In this document: positions 31,792 to 39,799 of the stretch, piece by piece
Numbering within the stretch: position 1 is the first letter of the stretch
Layout of the letters: each line of letters starts with the position of its first letter
Origin: Blastocatellia bacterium
GTDB taxonomy: Bacteria; Acidobacteriota; Blastocatellia; RBC074
Length of the DNA: 40,229 nt
Direction: 5' to 3'
Assembly: GCA_016789725.1 (NCBI GenBank)
Contig: JAEUQN010000047.1
Span: 1 to 40,229, forward strand
Translations under genes and position numbers: made by a program
The notes under the pieces: generated by a model
Told to the model about the DNA's origin: nothing
Seen by the model: only the letters and a program-made list of their open reading frames with translations
Database searches by the model: none

Positions 31792-32508
31792 ATGCCGTTT
31801 CCCGAATCTTCGCGTCTTGAATTGCCAATCCTACAGGAACTCAAAGCCACTGGTGGGCGGGATCAGCCACGTTATTTATATGACCGTTTGCCGATGTACT
31901 TTCCACAACTGACGCCACAGGAGTTAGCCGAAAAAACTTCTGCCGGGCGCAGTCGCTGGCATCGCGTGGTGCAAATTGCGGCGAAGCATTTGCTGGAACA
32001 AGGTGAGCTACGACGTGCGGGAACAGCCTGGGAGTTAACCAACAAAGGCGTTCGCCGCGTCGAGGCTGAGGATTTGCCAATCACAATCGTCAAGGCCGCC
32101 CCGGAACCCTATGAACGCACACTCACCCACAAAGAAGCGCAGCGCATGCTGGTTGAAATCGGCGGACTGCTCGGTCGTTTTGCGGAAGCGGAATATGAAC
32201 ATTATGATGTCGTCTGGCGCGACAGTCTCTCGGCTCCACGTCTGAGCCACGTCTTTGAAGTACAAATTTCCGGCAGCGTAGACAGTGCGCTCACGCGGCT
32301 CAAACACGCGCATGATACGCAACGATCACAGCTTTTTTTGGTTATCAGCGATGAGCGTGATCAAAGATTCGCGGGCAAGCGATTAAGCGGCTCTTTTCAC
32401 GAGATTCTCGATATTATCAACATCATCGGCATCGGAGAATTGCAAACCCTGTATGAGTCGCTCAAAGCCACGCAATCATTATTGGAAAAACTTACGAGAA
32501 CTAAATAA
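31792..32508 (+). CDS. Mrr-N-like winged-helix protein with possible nuclease-like C-domain
   Basis: A 238-residue cytoplasmic protein. Residues 1-95 have the winged-helix layout of Mrr_N domains found in restriction-system proteins (LPILQELKATGG, SRWHRVVQIAAKHLLEQGEL, WELTNKGVRRVE). Residues 130-190 hold an alpha/beta core (DVVWRD at 139-144, FEVQISGS at 155-162, LFLVISDE at 181-188) that looks like the D-x(n)-E-x-K pattern of PD-(D/E)XK nucleases, but with Gln (Q158) in place of Lys. The nuclease idea is inference and the protein may instead only bind DNA. It is 18 nt before the S9 peptidase gene. Confidence 0.6.
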   Translation: MPFPESSRLELPILQELKATGGRDQPRYLYDRLPMYFPQLTPQELAEKTSAGRSRWHRVVQIAAKHLLEQGELRRAGTAWELTNKGVRRVEAEDLPITIVKAAPEPYERTLTHKEAQRMLVEIGGLLGRFAEAEYEHYDVVWRDSLSAPRLSHVFEVQISGSVDSALTRLKHAHDTQRSQLFLVISDERDQRFAGKRLSGSFHEILDIINIIGIGELQTLYESLKATQSLLEKLTRTK

Positions 32509-32526
32509 ATCCCGAGTTATCAAGTT

Positions 32527-34623
32527 ATGAAAATCCCAGCACTGATTCCCTTTTTGATTTTATTTTCAGGAGCCTCTTTCGTTATGTCACAAACTCCGCC
32601 TGTAGCCAAAAAAATCCCCAAAATCACAAAAATTCATGGCGATACCCTCACCGACGATTACTTCTGGTTGCGCGAAAAATCGAACCCGGAAGTCATCACT
32701 TATCTCAAAGCTGAAAACGATTTCACCGAAGCGATGATGAAGCCGACGGCGGCGTTGCAGGATACGCTCTACAAGGAGATGCTTGCTCGCATTAAAGAAA
32801 CTGATCTGAGCGTGCCGTATCCCAAAGACGGTTATTTGTATTACACGCGCACTGAACAGGGAAAACAGTATCCGATTTACTGCCGTAAAAAAGGCACGTT
32901 GCGCGGCAAAGAGGAAACCTTGCTCGATCTGAATGCGATGGCCGAAGGCAAGCCGTTCCTTTCGCTCGGTGCTTTCCAAGTCAGCAATGACAGCAACCTG
33001 CTGGCTTATTCAACCGATGATACCGGTTTTCGCCAATACAAACTCCACGTCAAAGATTTACGCACAGGCCAATTGCTTCCCGACACGGCTGAACGCATCA
33101 CCTCGATCACTTGGGCGAATGACAACAAAACGTTGTTTTATGTGACGGAAGACGCGACGACGAAACGCTCGAATCAATTTTATCGCCACACGCTCGGCAG
33201 CAAGAGCCAGTTGTTGTTTGAAGAAAAAGACGAACTCTACAACATCGGCGTCAGTCGCACGCGCAGCCGAGGCTATATTTTGCTGGGCATCAGCAGTTCG
33301 ACAACTTCGGAGTATCGCTACCTTGCGGCAACCAAGCCGAACAGCGACTTGAAGGTCATGCTTCCGCGCGAAAAGGATCACGAATACTACCCTGACCATC
33401 ACGGCAAGCTCTTTTACATTCGCACGAACGACACAGGCCGCAACTTCCGTTTGGTCACAGCGCCCATCACAGACCCCAGCAAAAAGAACTGGAAAGAACT
33501 CATCGCGCACCGCAGTGACGTGATGCTTGAGGACACTGATTTCTTTGCGAATCATTACGTGGTTTACGAACGCGAAGACGGCCTGAATAAATTTCGTGTG
33601 ACCGATTTAAAAACCGGCGACTTGCATTACGTCAATTTCCCCGAACCAGTGTATTCGGCCTATGGCAACACCAACGCTGAATTCAATACCACCAGGTTTC
33701 GCTTTGGCTATTTGTCATTCGTGACGCCGAGTTCAGTTTTTGAATATGATCTTTCCACCAAACGCCGCCGTTTGCTGAAGGAAACTGAAGTGCTGGGCGG
33801 CTACGACAAAACGAAGTACACCTCTGAACGTATTTACGCGACCGCTTCTGATGGCACGAAAGTCCCGATTTCATTGGTCTACAAAAAGGGCTGCCGCCTC
33901 AATGGCGAAAATCCATTGCTGCTTGAAGGCTACGGTTCCTACGGCATTCCCAACGACGTAGACTTTTCGTCGAATCGTTTCAGCCTGTTGGATCGCGGCT
34001 TTATTTATGCCGTCGCGCATATTCGCGGTGGCGGCGATTTGGGCAAGCCGTGGCACGATGCGGGTAAGATGATGGTCAAGAAAAATACCTTTACTGACTT
34101 CATCGCCTGCGCCGAACACCTTACGGACAAACAATACACCAGCCAGGATCGCCTGCTGATTACGGGCGGCAGTGCGGGCGGGTTGTTGATGGGCGCGGTC
34201 ACCAATATACGACCAGAGTTATTCAAGGCTGTGATCTCTTATGTTCCGTTCGTAGATGTGATGAACACGATGCTTGACGCTTCGTTGCCACTGACGGTCG
34301 GCGAGTATTTGGAATGGGGTAATCCGAATGAAAAGGACGCGTATTTCTACATGAAATCCTATTCGCCCTACGATAACCTCGAAGCCAAAGATTACCCGAC
34401 GATGTTGATCAGAACATCGCTGAATGACAGTCAGGTGATGTATTGGGAACCTGCAAAATACGTGGCAAAACTGCGCGCAATGAAGACAGATAAAAATCTT
34501 CTACTGTTCAAGACCAAGCTGGAACCGGGTGGGCATGGCGGCGCGTCAGGCCGCTATGATCGCTTGCGCGACACGGCATTTGATTATGCGTTTATGCTGC
34601 ATCAGGTGGGAATCACCAAGTAA
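32527..34623 (+). CDS. Secreted S9 family peptidase, oligopeptidase B type
   Basis: A 698-residue serine peptidase that cleaves short peptides, in this clade usually after basic residues. It has a signal peptide (LIPFLILFSGASFVMSQ), a seven-bladed propeller (about 60-440) and an alpha/beta hydrolase domain. The triad is S549 (TGGSAGGLLMG), D634 (SLNDSQVMYWEP) and H670 (EPGGHGGASGRYD). YGSYGIPNDVDFS and AHIRGGGDLGKPWH also match PtrB-type enzymes. Basic-residue specificity is inferred from family, and export is unusual for PtrB, which is mostly cytoplasmic. The stop codon touches the stop of the convergent HD gene. Confidence 0.9.
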   Translation: MKIPALIPFLILFSGASFVMSQTPPVAKKIPKITKIHGDTLTDDYFWLREKSNPEVITYLKAENDFTEAMMKPTAALQDTLYKEMLARIKETDLSVPYPKDGYLYYTRTEQGKQYPIYCRKKGTLRGKEETLLDLNAMAEGKPFLSLGAFQVSNDSNLLAYSTDDTGFRQYKLHVKDLRTGQLLPDTAERITSITWANDNKTLFYVTEDATTKRSNQFYRHTLGSKSQLLFEEKDELYNIGVSRTRSRGYILLGISSSTTSEYRYLAATKPNSDLKVMLPREKDHEYYPDHHGKLFYIRTNDTGRNFRLVTAPITDPSKKNWKELIAHRSDVMLEDTDFFANHYVVYEREDGLNKFRVTDLKTGDLHYVNFPEPVYSAYGNTNAEFNTTRFRFGYLSFVTPSSVFEYDLSTKRRRLLKETEVLGGYDKTKYTSERIYATASDGTKVPISLVYKKGCRLNGENPLLLEGYGSYGIPNDVDFSSNRFSLLDRGFIYAVAHIRGGGDLGKPWHDAGKMMVKKNTFTDFIACAEHLTDKQYTSQDRLLITGGSAGGLLMGAVTNIRPELFKAVISYVPFVDVMNTMLDASLPLTVGEYLEWGNPNEKDAYFYMKSYSPYDNLEAKDYPTMLIRTSLNDSQVMYWEPAKYVAKLRAMKTDKNLLLFKTKLEPGGHGGASGRYDRLRDTAFDYAFMLHQVGITK

Positions 34624-35166
34624 TCACCGAACAAGCCGCGCGCGCCCCTGTTGCAGCAATTGATCGTACAGAGCTTCGAGGTTGGCATTACAACCTCGAA
34701 GCCCTGCCACTACGTTTTCGGTCCAATCCAAATATTCCAGACGACGATCCAGCGACCAATCGGCAGGTGGAGCTTCGGTCACCGCGCGAATGTTCGAGAT
34801 TTTATCGGCCAGTTTCACGAGTTGGGCGCGCAGCGACAGATGCGGTGCATGTTCGATTTGCAACCGTTTTCGCTCGGCTTTTGGCAGGCTCTTGTCATCG
34901 GTCACCTCTTCAACAACGCGTCGCACCTCCAAACCAAATAACCGCTCTATTTCCTCCCCTGTCGTCATCGTGTCCTCAATGGTGTCGTGCAAAATCGCGC
35001 TTTGTAGCACCACAAGGTCAGTGACCTGACCAATGCGCGCAATCGTTTCTGCCACTTCAATGGGGTGGTTAATGTAGGGCGACGCTTCGACATCTTTTCG
35101 CCGTTGCTCGCTGTGTTTGATGGCCGCGAAGTGTAGGGCCTGAAGCAAATTCGTAAGGTCTCTCAT
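34624..35166 (-). CDS. MESH1-type HD-domain (p)ppGpp hydrolase
   Basis: A 180-residue single-domain hydrolase of the RelA/SpoT HD class, like metazoan MESH1. The metal ligands are visible as H34 (INHPIEV), H60/D61 (ILHDTIEDT) and D121 (KLADKISNI), with the catalytic pair E64/D65. Family members remove the 3'-pyrophosphate of (p)ppGpp; MESH1 also acts on NADPH. No synthetase domain is present, so it would lower alarmone levels. It lies 36 nt after the ClpX-like gene on the same strand and may be co-transcribed. Its stop directly abuts the convergent peptidase stop, leaving no room for a terminator. Confidence 0.88.
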   Translation of the reverse strand: MRDLTNLLQALHFAAIKHSEQRRKDVEASPYINHPIEVAETIARIGQVTDLVVLQSAILHDTIEDTMTTGEEIERLFGLEVRRVVEEVTDDKSLPKAERKRLQIEHAPHLSLRAQLVKLADKISNIRAVTEAPPADWSLDRRLEYLDWTENVVAGLRGCNANLEALYDQLLQQGRARLVR

Positions 35167-35202
35167 AATTCCTCTGGGTTTGGACTGATGACATTCTCAG
35201 AT

Positions 35203-36366
35203 TTATCTGATCTCACAGATCAGCTTCCCATTCGCAAGATTGATGAGCACTTGCTTGCCGTGCTGTTCGCCAAAGGTTTCAAACGCAGCCTGCTCAATGG
35301 CACGCGCCAATTCAGAATGTAGCCCGCGCGCTCCGGTCCCACGCTTCAGGCAAAGCCCGGTCACATATTCGCTCGCCTCGTTCGTGACTTCGAGTTGCAA
35401 TCCCTCGCTGGCGAATTCGCGTTCGTATTGCGGCAGGATGTTATCGCGCAAAATTTGTTTGAGGGTCTCTTCCGTCAAGGGCTGAAACGAAACAATGCGT
35501 GTGAAGCGCCCGATTAACTCTGGCAGGAAACCATATTTTTGAAAGCCCTCGACTTCCTCCACAACTTTGATGGCGCTGTCTTTTTCGCTCATTTGGTCCG
35601 GCTTCGTCTGAAAACCGATGGCGGCCTTTTCTGTTTTGAGCAATTCGTCTAACCCCGAAAAGGCCCCGCACGCAATGAACGGCAGATCAAAGGTGGCAAA
35701 GGTCAATCGCGGCCCAAATTGCGAATAGCCATAATCCATCGGCACTTGCACATCAGCGCCGTGCAGCATCGTCAGTAATTCGCGTTGCACACCGTAGCCC
35801 GAAACATCTTTCGTCGTGCCCTCGCCTGCGAACCGTGAATTGCTGCTGGAGGCCGCAATTTTATCGAATTCATCAAGGCACACGACGCCGCATTCCGCCA
35901 GCAACGGATTGTTGTCGGCGGCACTCACTAAACGCGTCAAGATCGTTTTCACATCATCGCCGATGTAACCACTTTCGGTGAAGCTGGTGATATCTACGAT
36001 CACGGTCGGCAATTTGAAAATTTCCTTGAAGAGTAGTTCAATCAAAAATGTTTTGCCGCAGCCCGTCGGGCCAGCCAATAACGTGTTTTGCTTCGGTGGT
36101 AAGGATTGCCTCGAAATTCCCTCAACGTGGATATTCTTGAGGCGGCGAATGTGGCGATAGGCCATCAAAGCCATTGCGCGTCGCTGCTCAAGCTGGCCTT
36201 TATAGCCTAATTCTTCGACTTGCTCGCTAATGGCTTGCGGCGTGGCGATGGGCAAGGCAGCAATAAACCCTCGACGCGCTTTTAACTGTTCCTCACGCCA
36301 CTGCTCATAATTGAGTTCCGGCTCGCGCAATTCGTCAGCAAATAAATCGTCATAGTTGGTATTCAT
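35203..36366 (-). CDS. ClpX-like AAA+ ATPase without the zinc-binding domain
   Basis: A 387-residue AAA+ protein of the ClpX type. Walker A is GPTGCGKT (99-106), pore-loop GYIG (133-136) in SGYIGDDVKTIL, Walker B VVCLDEFDKI (161-170), the ClpX-like VSGYGVQRELL, and GARGL at 345-349 as sensor 2. The N-terminal C4 zinc domain is missing, replaced by an unrelated acidic and basic segment (1-60). An IGF tripeptide (250-252) is kept before the YGFLPELIGR motif, as in the ClpP-docking loop of ClpX, so it could dock to ClpP. It starts 6 nt after the 188-residue partner gene. Likely a dedicated unfoldase paralogue of true ClpX. Confidence 0.82.
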   Translation of the reverse strand: MNTNYDDLFADELREPELNYEQWREEQLKARRGFIAALPIATPQAISEQVEELGYKGQLEQRRAMALMAYRHIRRLKNIHVEGISRQSLPPKQNTLLAGPTGCGKTFLIELLFKEIFKLPTVIVDITSFTESGYIGDDVKTILTRLVSAADNNPLLAECGVVCLDEFDKIAASSSNSRFAGEGTTKDVSGYGVQRELLTMLHGADVQVPMDYGYSQFGPRLTFATFDLPFIACGAFSGLDELLKTEKAAIGFQTKPDQMSEKDSAIKVVEEVEGFQKYGFLPELIGRFTRIVSFQPLTEETLKQILRDNILPQYEREFASEGLQLEVTNEASEYVTGLCLKRGTGARGLHSELARAIEQAAFETFGEQHGKQVLINLANGKLICEIR

Positions 36367-36372
36367 TGGCAG

Positions 36373-36939
36373 TTAATTGAGGGCGGGGTTAATGAGTGGT
36401 TCGGGACCATAAATATGAAAAATCGCCGACATCGGTTTGAGCAGAGTGCGCATTTGGTCGCGTTCCGCCTGAGTATGGTTTCGTTTCGGATCACTCAGCA
36501 ATCCGGTGAAACGCATCTGGCTATTGTGAGCCACCATCTGGTCCAAATCATCGCGCGCTTTTAATTCCAGTAAGCGGTCGCCTGCATCGCGCAAAACCTC
36601 AAAGACTTTCGCTTCTTTTTCGGCATGACTTTCTCCATAGACAATCAGAACTTCGCGGCGGCGCGGGTCTTTTGAAGGACGCGTTTTCAATTCTCCTTCG
36701 TCCCGATCCAGCATCACCATCCAACCAGTGAAAAACACATAATACTCAACTGCGTTGTGCAACATAAAATTGCCCGCCATCGCCATGCCAAATCGCTCTT
36801 TATCTTCATCGTTTTCCACCTGCATCCAAATCTTGAACCCCCGCCCCTGAGCATCAATCCCGACCGCCGTGAGCGAGACATCACCATCTTTACGAATGAT
36901 TCGGCGGGCTTCCGATAGCACCTGATTGAAGTGTTTCAC
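36373..36939 (-). CDS. Uncharacterised protein paired with the ClpX-like ATPase
   Basis: A 188-residue cytoplasmic protein, no signal peptide. It is mixed alpha/beta with a central hydrophobic stretch (NAVEYYVFFTGWMVML, 62-77) that is probably a buried helix rather than a membrane span. An RPSKDPRRREVLIVYGE motif (87-103) resembles one seen in some phage and plasmid proteins of unknown role. The C-terminus repeats a helix-rich region (about 120-175). It stops 6 nt before the ClpX-like start, so the two are coupled. It may be an adaptor or substrate of that ATPase, but this is inference from position only. Confidence 0.6.
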   Translation of the reverse strand: MKHFNQVLSEARRIIRKDGDVSLTAVGIDAQGRGFKIWMQVENDEDKERFGMAMAGNFMLHNAVEYYVFFTGWMVMLDRDEGELKTRPSKDPRRREVLIVYGESHAEKEAKVFEVLRDAGDRLLELKARDDLDQMVAHNSQMRFTGLLSDPKRNHTQAERDQMRTLLKPMSAIFHIYGPEPLINPALN

Positions 36940-37027
36940 TTTGCACCTCGAAGATTATGTGTTGAGCCTGAGGATGAACAGTATAACTGCACCGCCAAGA
37001 GAAGCGGAAACCAATCTTTATTACTTT

Positions 37028-38221
37028 TTATTTTGTTTTTTCCGCTTCACTGCGGGCTACCAATCGGTTCAAGGCATCAGGGACAAAGCGTTCTGCAAAC
37101 CCTGCAATAAACGCCCAAATCACAAGCAAAGCGTAATCCACGCCTGAGGCGGGACCGGTGTCTTTTAAAAACCGATTTAGCAAAATAGGTTCAGTTCCTT
37201 TCGGCGCAGCAGTTGGCGAGGGTGAAGCAGTTGCAACCATTGCTGCCGCCACAGAAGGCGCAGCCGATGGCATAGGTGAAGCAGTAGTTGATGGCACGGG
37301 CGAGGGGGTGGGCGAACTTATGGCCTGAGGCGTGGCGGACGCCGTGGGGACTACGCTGGGAGACGGTTTCGGCGATGCGGAGACGGGTGCCGGAGCGGCA
37401 GCCGACGGATTCCCAATCGTGGTGATCGTGGGGAAAATTTTCCCGGAGATCAGCCCCCCGGTAAACATCAGATATAAAATGACTGAAAAAACAGCACCGC
37501 TAATGGGCGAAAGGAAGATGCCGAATCTACCGTGAGTCAACATTGAAAAAAGATAGAGCGGATCGCCTTCGCTCGGCGCGGCTTGGATGCGTTGCTGCAT
37601 ACTGATGAGCGCCCCAACAATGCCAGCAAACATCACGACCGCCAGGGTCGTCACGCCATAGCCCCAGCCTAACGCCGTAGCCCACACGTCGTTGAAATTC
37701 ACATAAGTAAAAACAGCTCCAATAATGATCGTCACAATCGCCATCAGGGCAACGATTTTGAGCAAATTGTCGCGCATGTGCTCACGGGCCGAAAGCAATG
37801 AGTAGCGCAAATAGAATTCGTTCAATAAAAAATGGCAATCCTGCCGCAGGCGCTGATCATTGGTCTCTGAATCTAAATCGGGCGGTTTTGAGGCCAGATA
37901 AGCATCGTAGTCTTTGCTACCGGCAACGTGCCGATATTGGGTGCGAAGCATTTTGATTCTGCGCCGAAGATCATTGAGGTCAAGATGGCGATTCAGAATC
38001 TGCTCGAACAAATAAATATCTTTCCACGCCAAGCCGTCATTCGCGCGATGCCGTTTGATGCGCTCAATTTCCTCGCGTTCTTCGGGGGTCACACGCTGAG
38101 CAATGAGCGGCGAATATTCGGCGCTCAAATGATCGAAAAACAGTTTCCCATATTCCGGCAGCCGCCGCAGTTGTGGTTCGTATAGCGTTTCAGCAAGACG
38201 AGTCATTATACTTTCGGGCAT
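37028..38221 (-). CDS. Membrane protein with Ser/Pro-rich linker and GFAERFVPD C-terminal motif
   Basis: A 397-residue protein. A cytoplasmic helical N-domain (1-150) is followed by three membrane helices (about 153-174, 188-207, 237-258), a low-complexity Ala/Ser/Pro/Thr linker (about 272-340), a fourth helix (362-376) and the motif FIAGFAERFVPDALNRL, a conserved end in several uncharacterised membrane proteins. No family name is recognised. ATG 38221 was chosen because GGAGG lies 8 nt upstream; an earlier in-frame start to 38284 lacks one. It lies upstream of the ClpX-like pair with an 88-nt gap. Function unknown. Confidence 0.65.
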   Translation of the reverse strand: MPESIMTRLAETLYEPQLRRLPEYGKLFFDHLSAEYSPLIAQRVTPEEREEIERIKRHRANDGLAWKDIYLFEQILNRHLDLNDLRRRIKMLRTQYRHVAGSKDYDAYLASKPPDLDSETNDQRLRQDCHFLLNEFYLRYSLLSAREHMRDNLLKIVALMAIVTIIIGAVFTYVNFNDVWATALGWGYGVTTLAVVMFAGIVGALISMQQRIQAAPSEGDPLYLFSMLTHGRFGIFLSPISGAVFSVILYLMFTGGLISGKIFPTITTIGNPSAAAPAPVSASPKPSPSVVPTASATPQAISSPTPSPVPSTTASPMPSAAPSVAAAMVATASPSPTAAPKGTEPILLNRFLKDTGPASGVDYALLVIWAFIAGFAERFVPDALNRLVARSEAEKTK

Positions 38222-38342
38222 AGCAAATTCCTCCTGTTGGCTGATGCTGAAACAGTCTGACGTGTGGTGGCAAGCGAGATACAAACAATGAATGGATTTC
38301 AGTCCTGGCGTTCGCCACCATTAGCCGGTCTGTTCCCACCTC

Positions 38343-39638
38343 TTATGAGGGCAAGCCTTTTTTGATAACCCGTTCCATAATTTCGGCAAAGGTATCAATC
38401 TCGCTGAGAGTGGTATAAATATTGGGGGTGATGCGCAAACCATTGACGCCGCCGCTATTGATAATGGGCGTGGTATTAATGCGATATTCATTCATCAGAT
38501 AGCCACCGAGTTTCGCCAAATCCATTCCTTCGATAGCGATATTCGTTAAGCCACAGGATTGTTGGGGGTCATACGGCGTCAGAATCTTCACCCCTTTTAA
38601 GCCTTCCAATCGCTTGGCCCAACGATGAAATAGAAAGCGCAAACGAGCCGCTTTGCGTTCAGCACCAATCCCTTCATAAAAGGTCAGGGCCTCAGCAATG
38701 GCCAGAAAATTCGCTTCCGGGTGCGTCCCGACTTGCTCGAATTTGCGAATGTCATTGTCCTGCGATTCTTCCGCAGGCATCATCGGCCACAAACCTTTGA
38801 TCTTATTTTTGCGAACAAATAAGAAGCCCGTACCAAAAGGAGCCATCAGCCATTTATGCAGGCTTGTGCCATAAAAATCGCAGTCCAAATCTGCCTGTTT
38901 GAAGGGAAAATGAGCGAAGGCATGCGCGCCGTCCACAATCGCTTCAATGCCGCGCGAACGGGCCATTTGGCAAATCTTTTTCACCGGGAAAATTTGCCCG
39001 GTCAGATTGGTGATGTGGCAAAAATGAATGACTTTGGTTTTGGGCGTAATGGCTCGCTCGAACATTTCAACCAGCGAATCCATGCTCTTTGGCGGAACCG
39101 GGAAGTTGACCTTTTTGATCACAATACCATTGCGCCGTTCGCGTTGCCGCCAAGTCGTCAACATGCGCGGGTAATCTTGCTCCGTCGTCAACACCTCGTC
39201 ACCGGGGTTCAGGTCCAGACCCAATTGGCAAATTTCGAGAGCTTCGCTGGCGTTGCGGGTGATCGCCATTTCTTCGGGGTCGCAGCCAAAGGCGCGTGCC
39301 AATCGCTTGCGCACGCCTTCCGTTTGCGGCTGTAAGATGCGCCACATCGTGTAGGTCGGCGCTTGATTGGAAAATTCCAGATAGCGACGCATTGCTTCCT
39401 GCACGATTCGCGGGCTAGGGCATACGCCGCCGTTATTGAGGTTGATGATCGAGCGGTCTATGGTAAAAGCTCGTTGGACTTCAAACCAGAAATCTTCATC
39501 CTGCGCGGCGTCTTCCGGGGAAAGGTGATTGACAAATTTGGTAGCGGCAACGGCGTGCTCAATTCCCTGCTCGTTGAAACTGGCAACAGCCAAACTGGCG
39601 GCCCCTGCACTCCTGAGAAATGATCGTCGAGTGAACAT
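38343..39638 (-). CDS. Tat-exported class V aminotransferase-fold protein (isopenicillin epimerase-like)
   Basis: A 431-residue PLP-dependent protein. A Tat signal (TRRSFLRSAGAASLAVASF) is followed by a class V aminotransferase fold: INLNNGGVCPSP, ITRNASEALEI, VIHFCHITNLTGQ, VDGAHAFAHF, and the PLP lysine in YGTSLHKWLMAP. It resembles isopenicillin-N epimerase and cysteine desulfurase relatives; the substrate is unknown. ATG 39638 was chosen because AGGAG lies 5 nt upstream; upstream ATGs at 39662 and 39659 have no ribosome-binding site. A PLP enzyme with a Tat signal is unusual and would be folded with cofactor before export. Confidence 0.85.
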   Translation of the reverse strand: MFTRRSFLRSAGAASLAVASFNEQGIEHAVAATKFVNHLSPEDAAQDEDFWFEVQRAFTIDRSIINLNNGGVCPSPRIVQEAMRRYLEFSNQAPTYTMWRILQPQTEGVRKRLARAFGCDPEEMAITRNASEALEICQLGLDLNPGDEVLTTEQDYPRMLTTWRQRERRNGIVIKKVNFPVPPKSMDSLVEMFERAITPKTKVIHFCHITNLTGQIFPVKKICQMARSRGIEAIVDGAHAFAHFPFKQADLDCDFYGTSLHKWLMAPFGTGFLFVRKNKIKGLWPMMPAEESQDNDIRKFEQVGTHPEANFLAIAEALTFYEGIGAERKAARLRFLFHRWAKRLEGLKGVKILTPYDPQQSCGLTNIAIEGMDLAKLGGYLMNEYRINTTPIINSGGVNGLRITPNIYTTLSEIDTFAEIMERVIKKGLPS

Positions 39639-39737
39639 CGTAGCTCCTAAATTATTCATCATGGCATCGGCTGGCTAACAAATAGCCGATTACGCACGGG
39701 AACGCAACAGGAACAACGCGTTCGGAAAACGTCAAAA

Positions 39738-39777
39738 AGCCGGAGCACCCAAATCCCAGTGGAATTACGCTCCGGCT
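39738..39777 (-). terminator. Intrinsic terminator after the PEP-CTERM gene
   Basis: Perfect 9-bp GC-rich arms (39738-39746 with 39769-39777). On the minus strand the stem ends in a run of T (complement of the A run at 39734-39738). It closes the PEP-CTERM gene 23 nt after its stop and insulates the aminotransferase gene. Confidence 0.8.
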
Positions 39778-39799
39778 CTTTGCTCTTTGGCAACTCAAA

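Noticed and set aside
39639..39662. Upstream ATGs for the class V aminotransferase-like protein
   Set aside because: ATG 39638 has AGGAG 5 nt upstream and gives a cleaner Tat signal.
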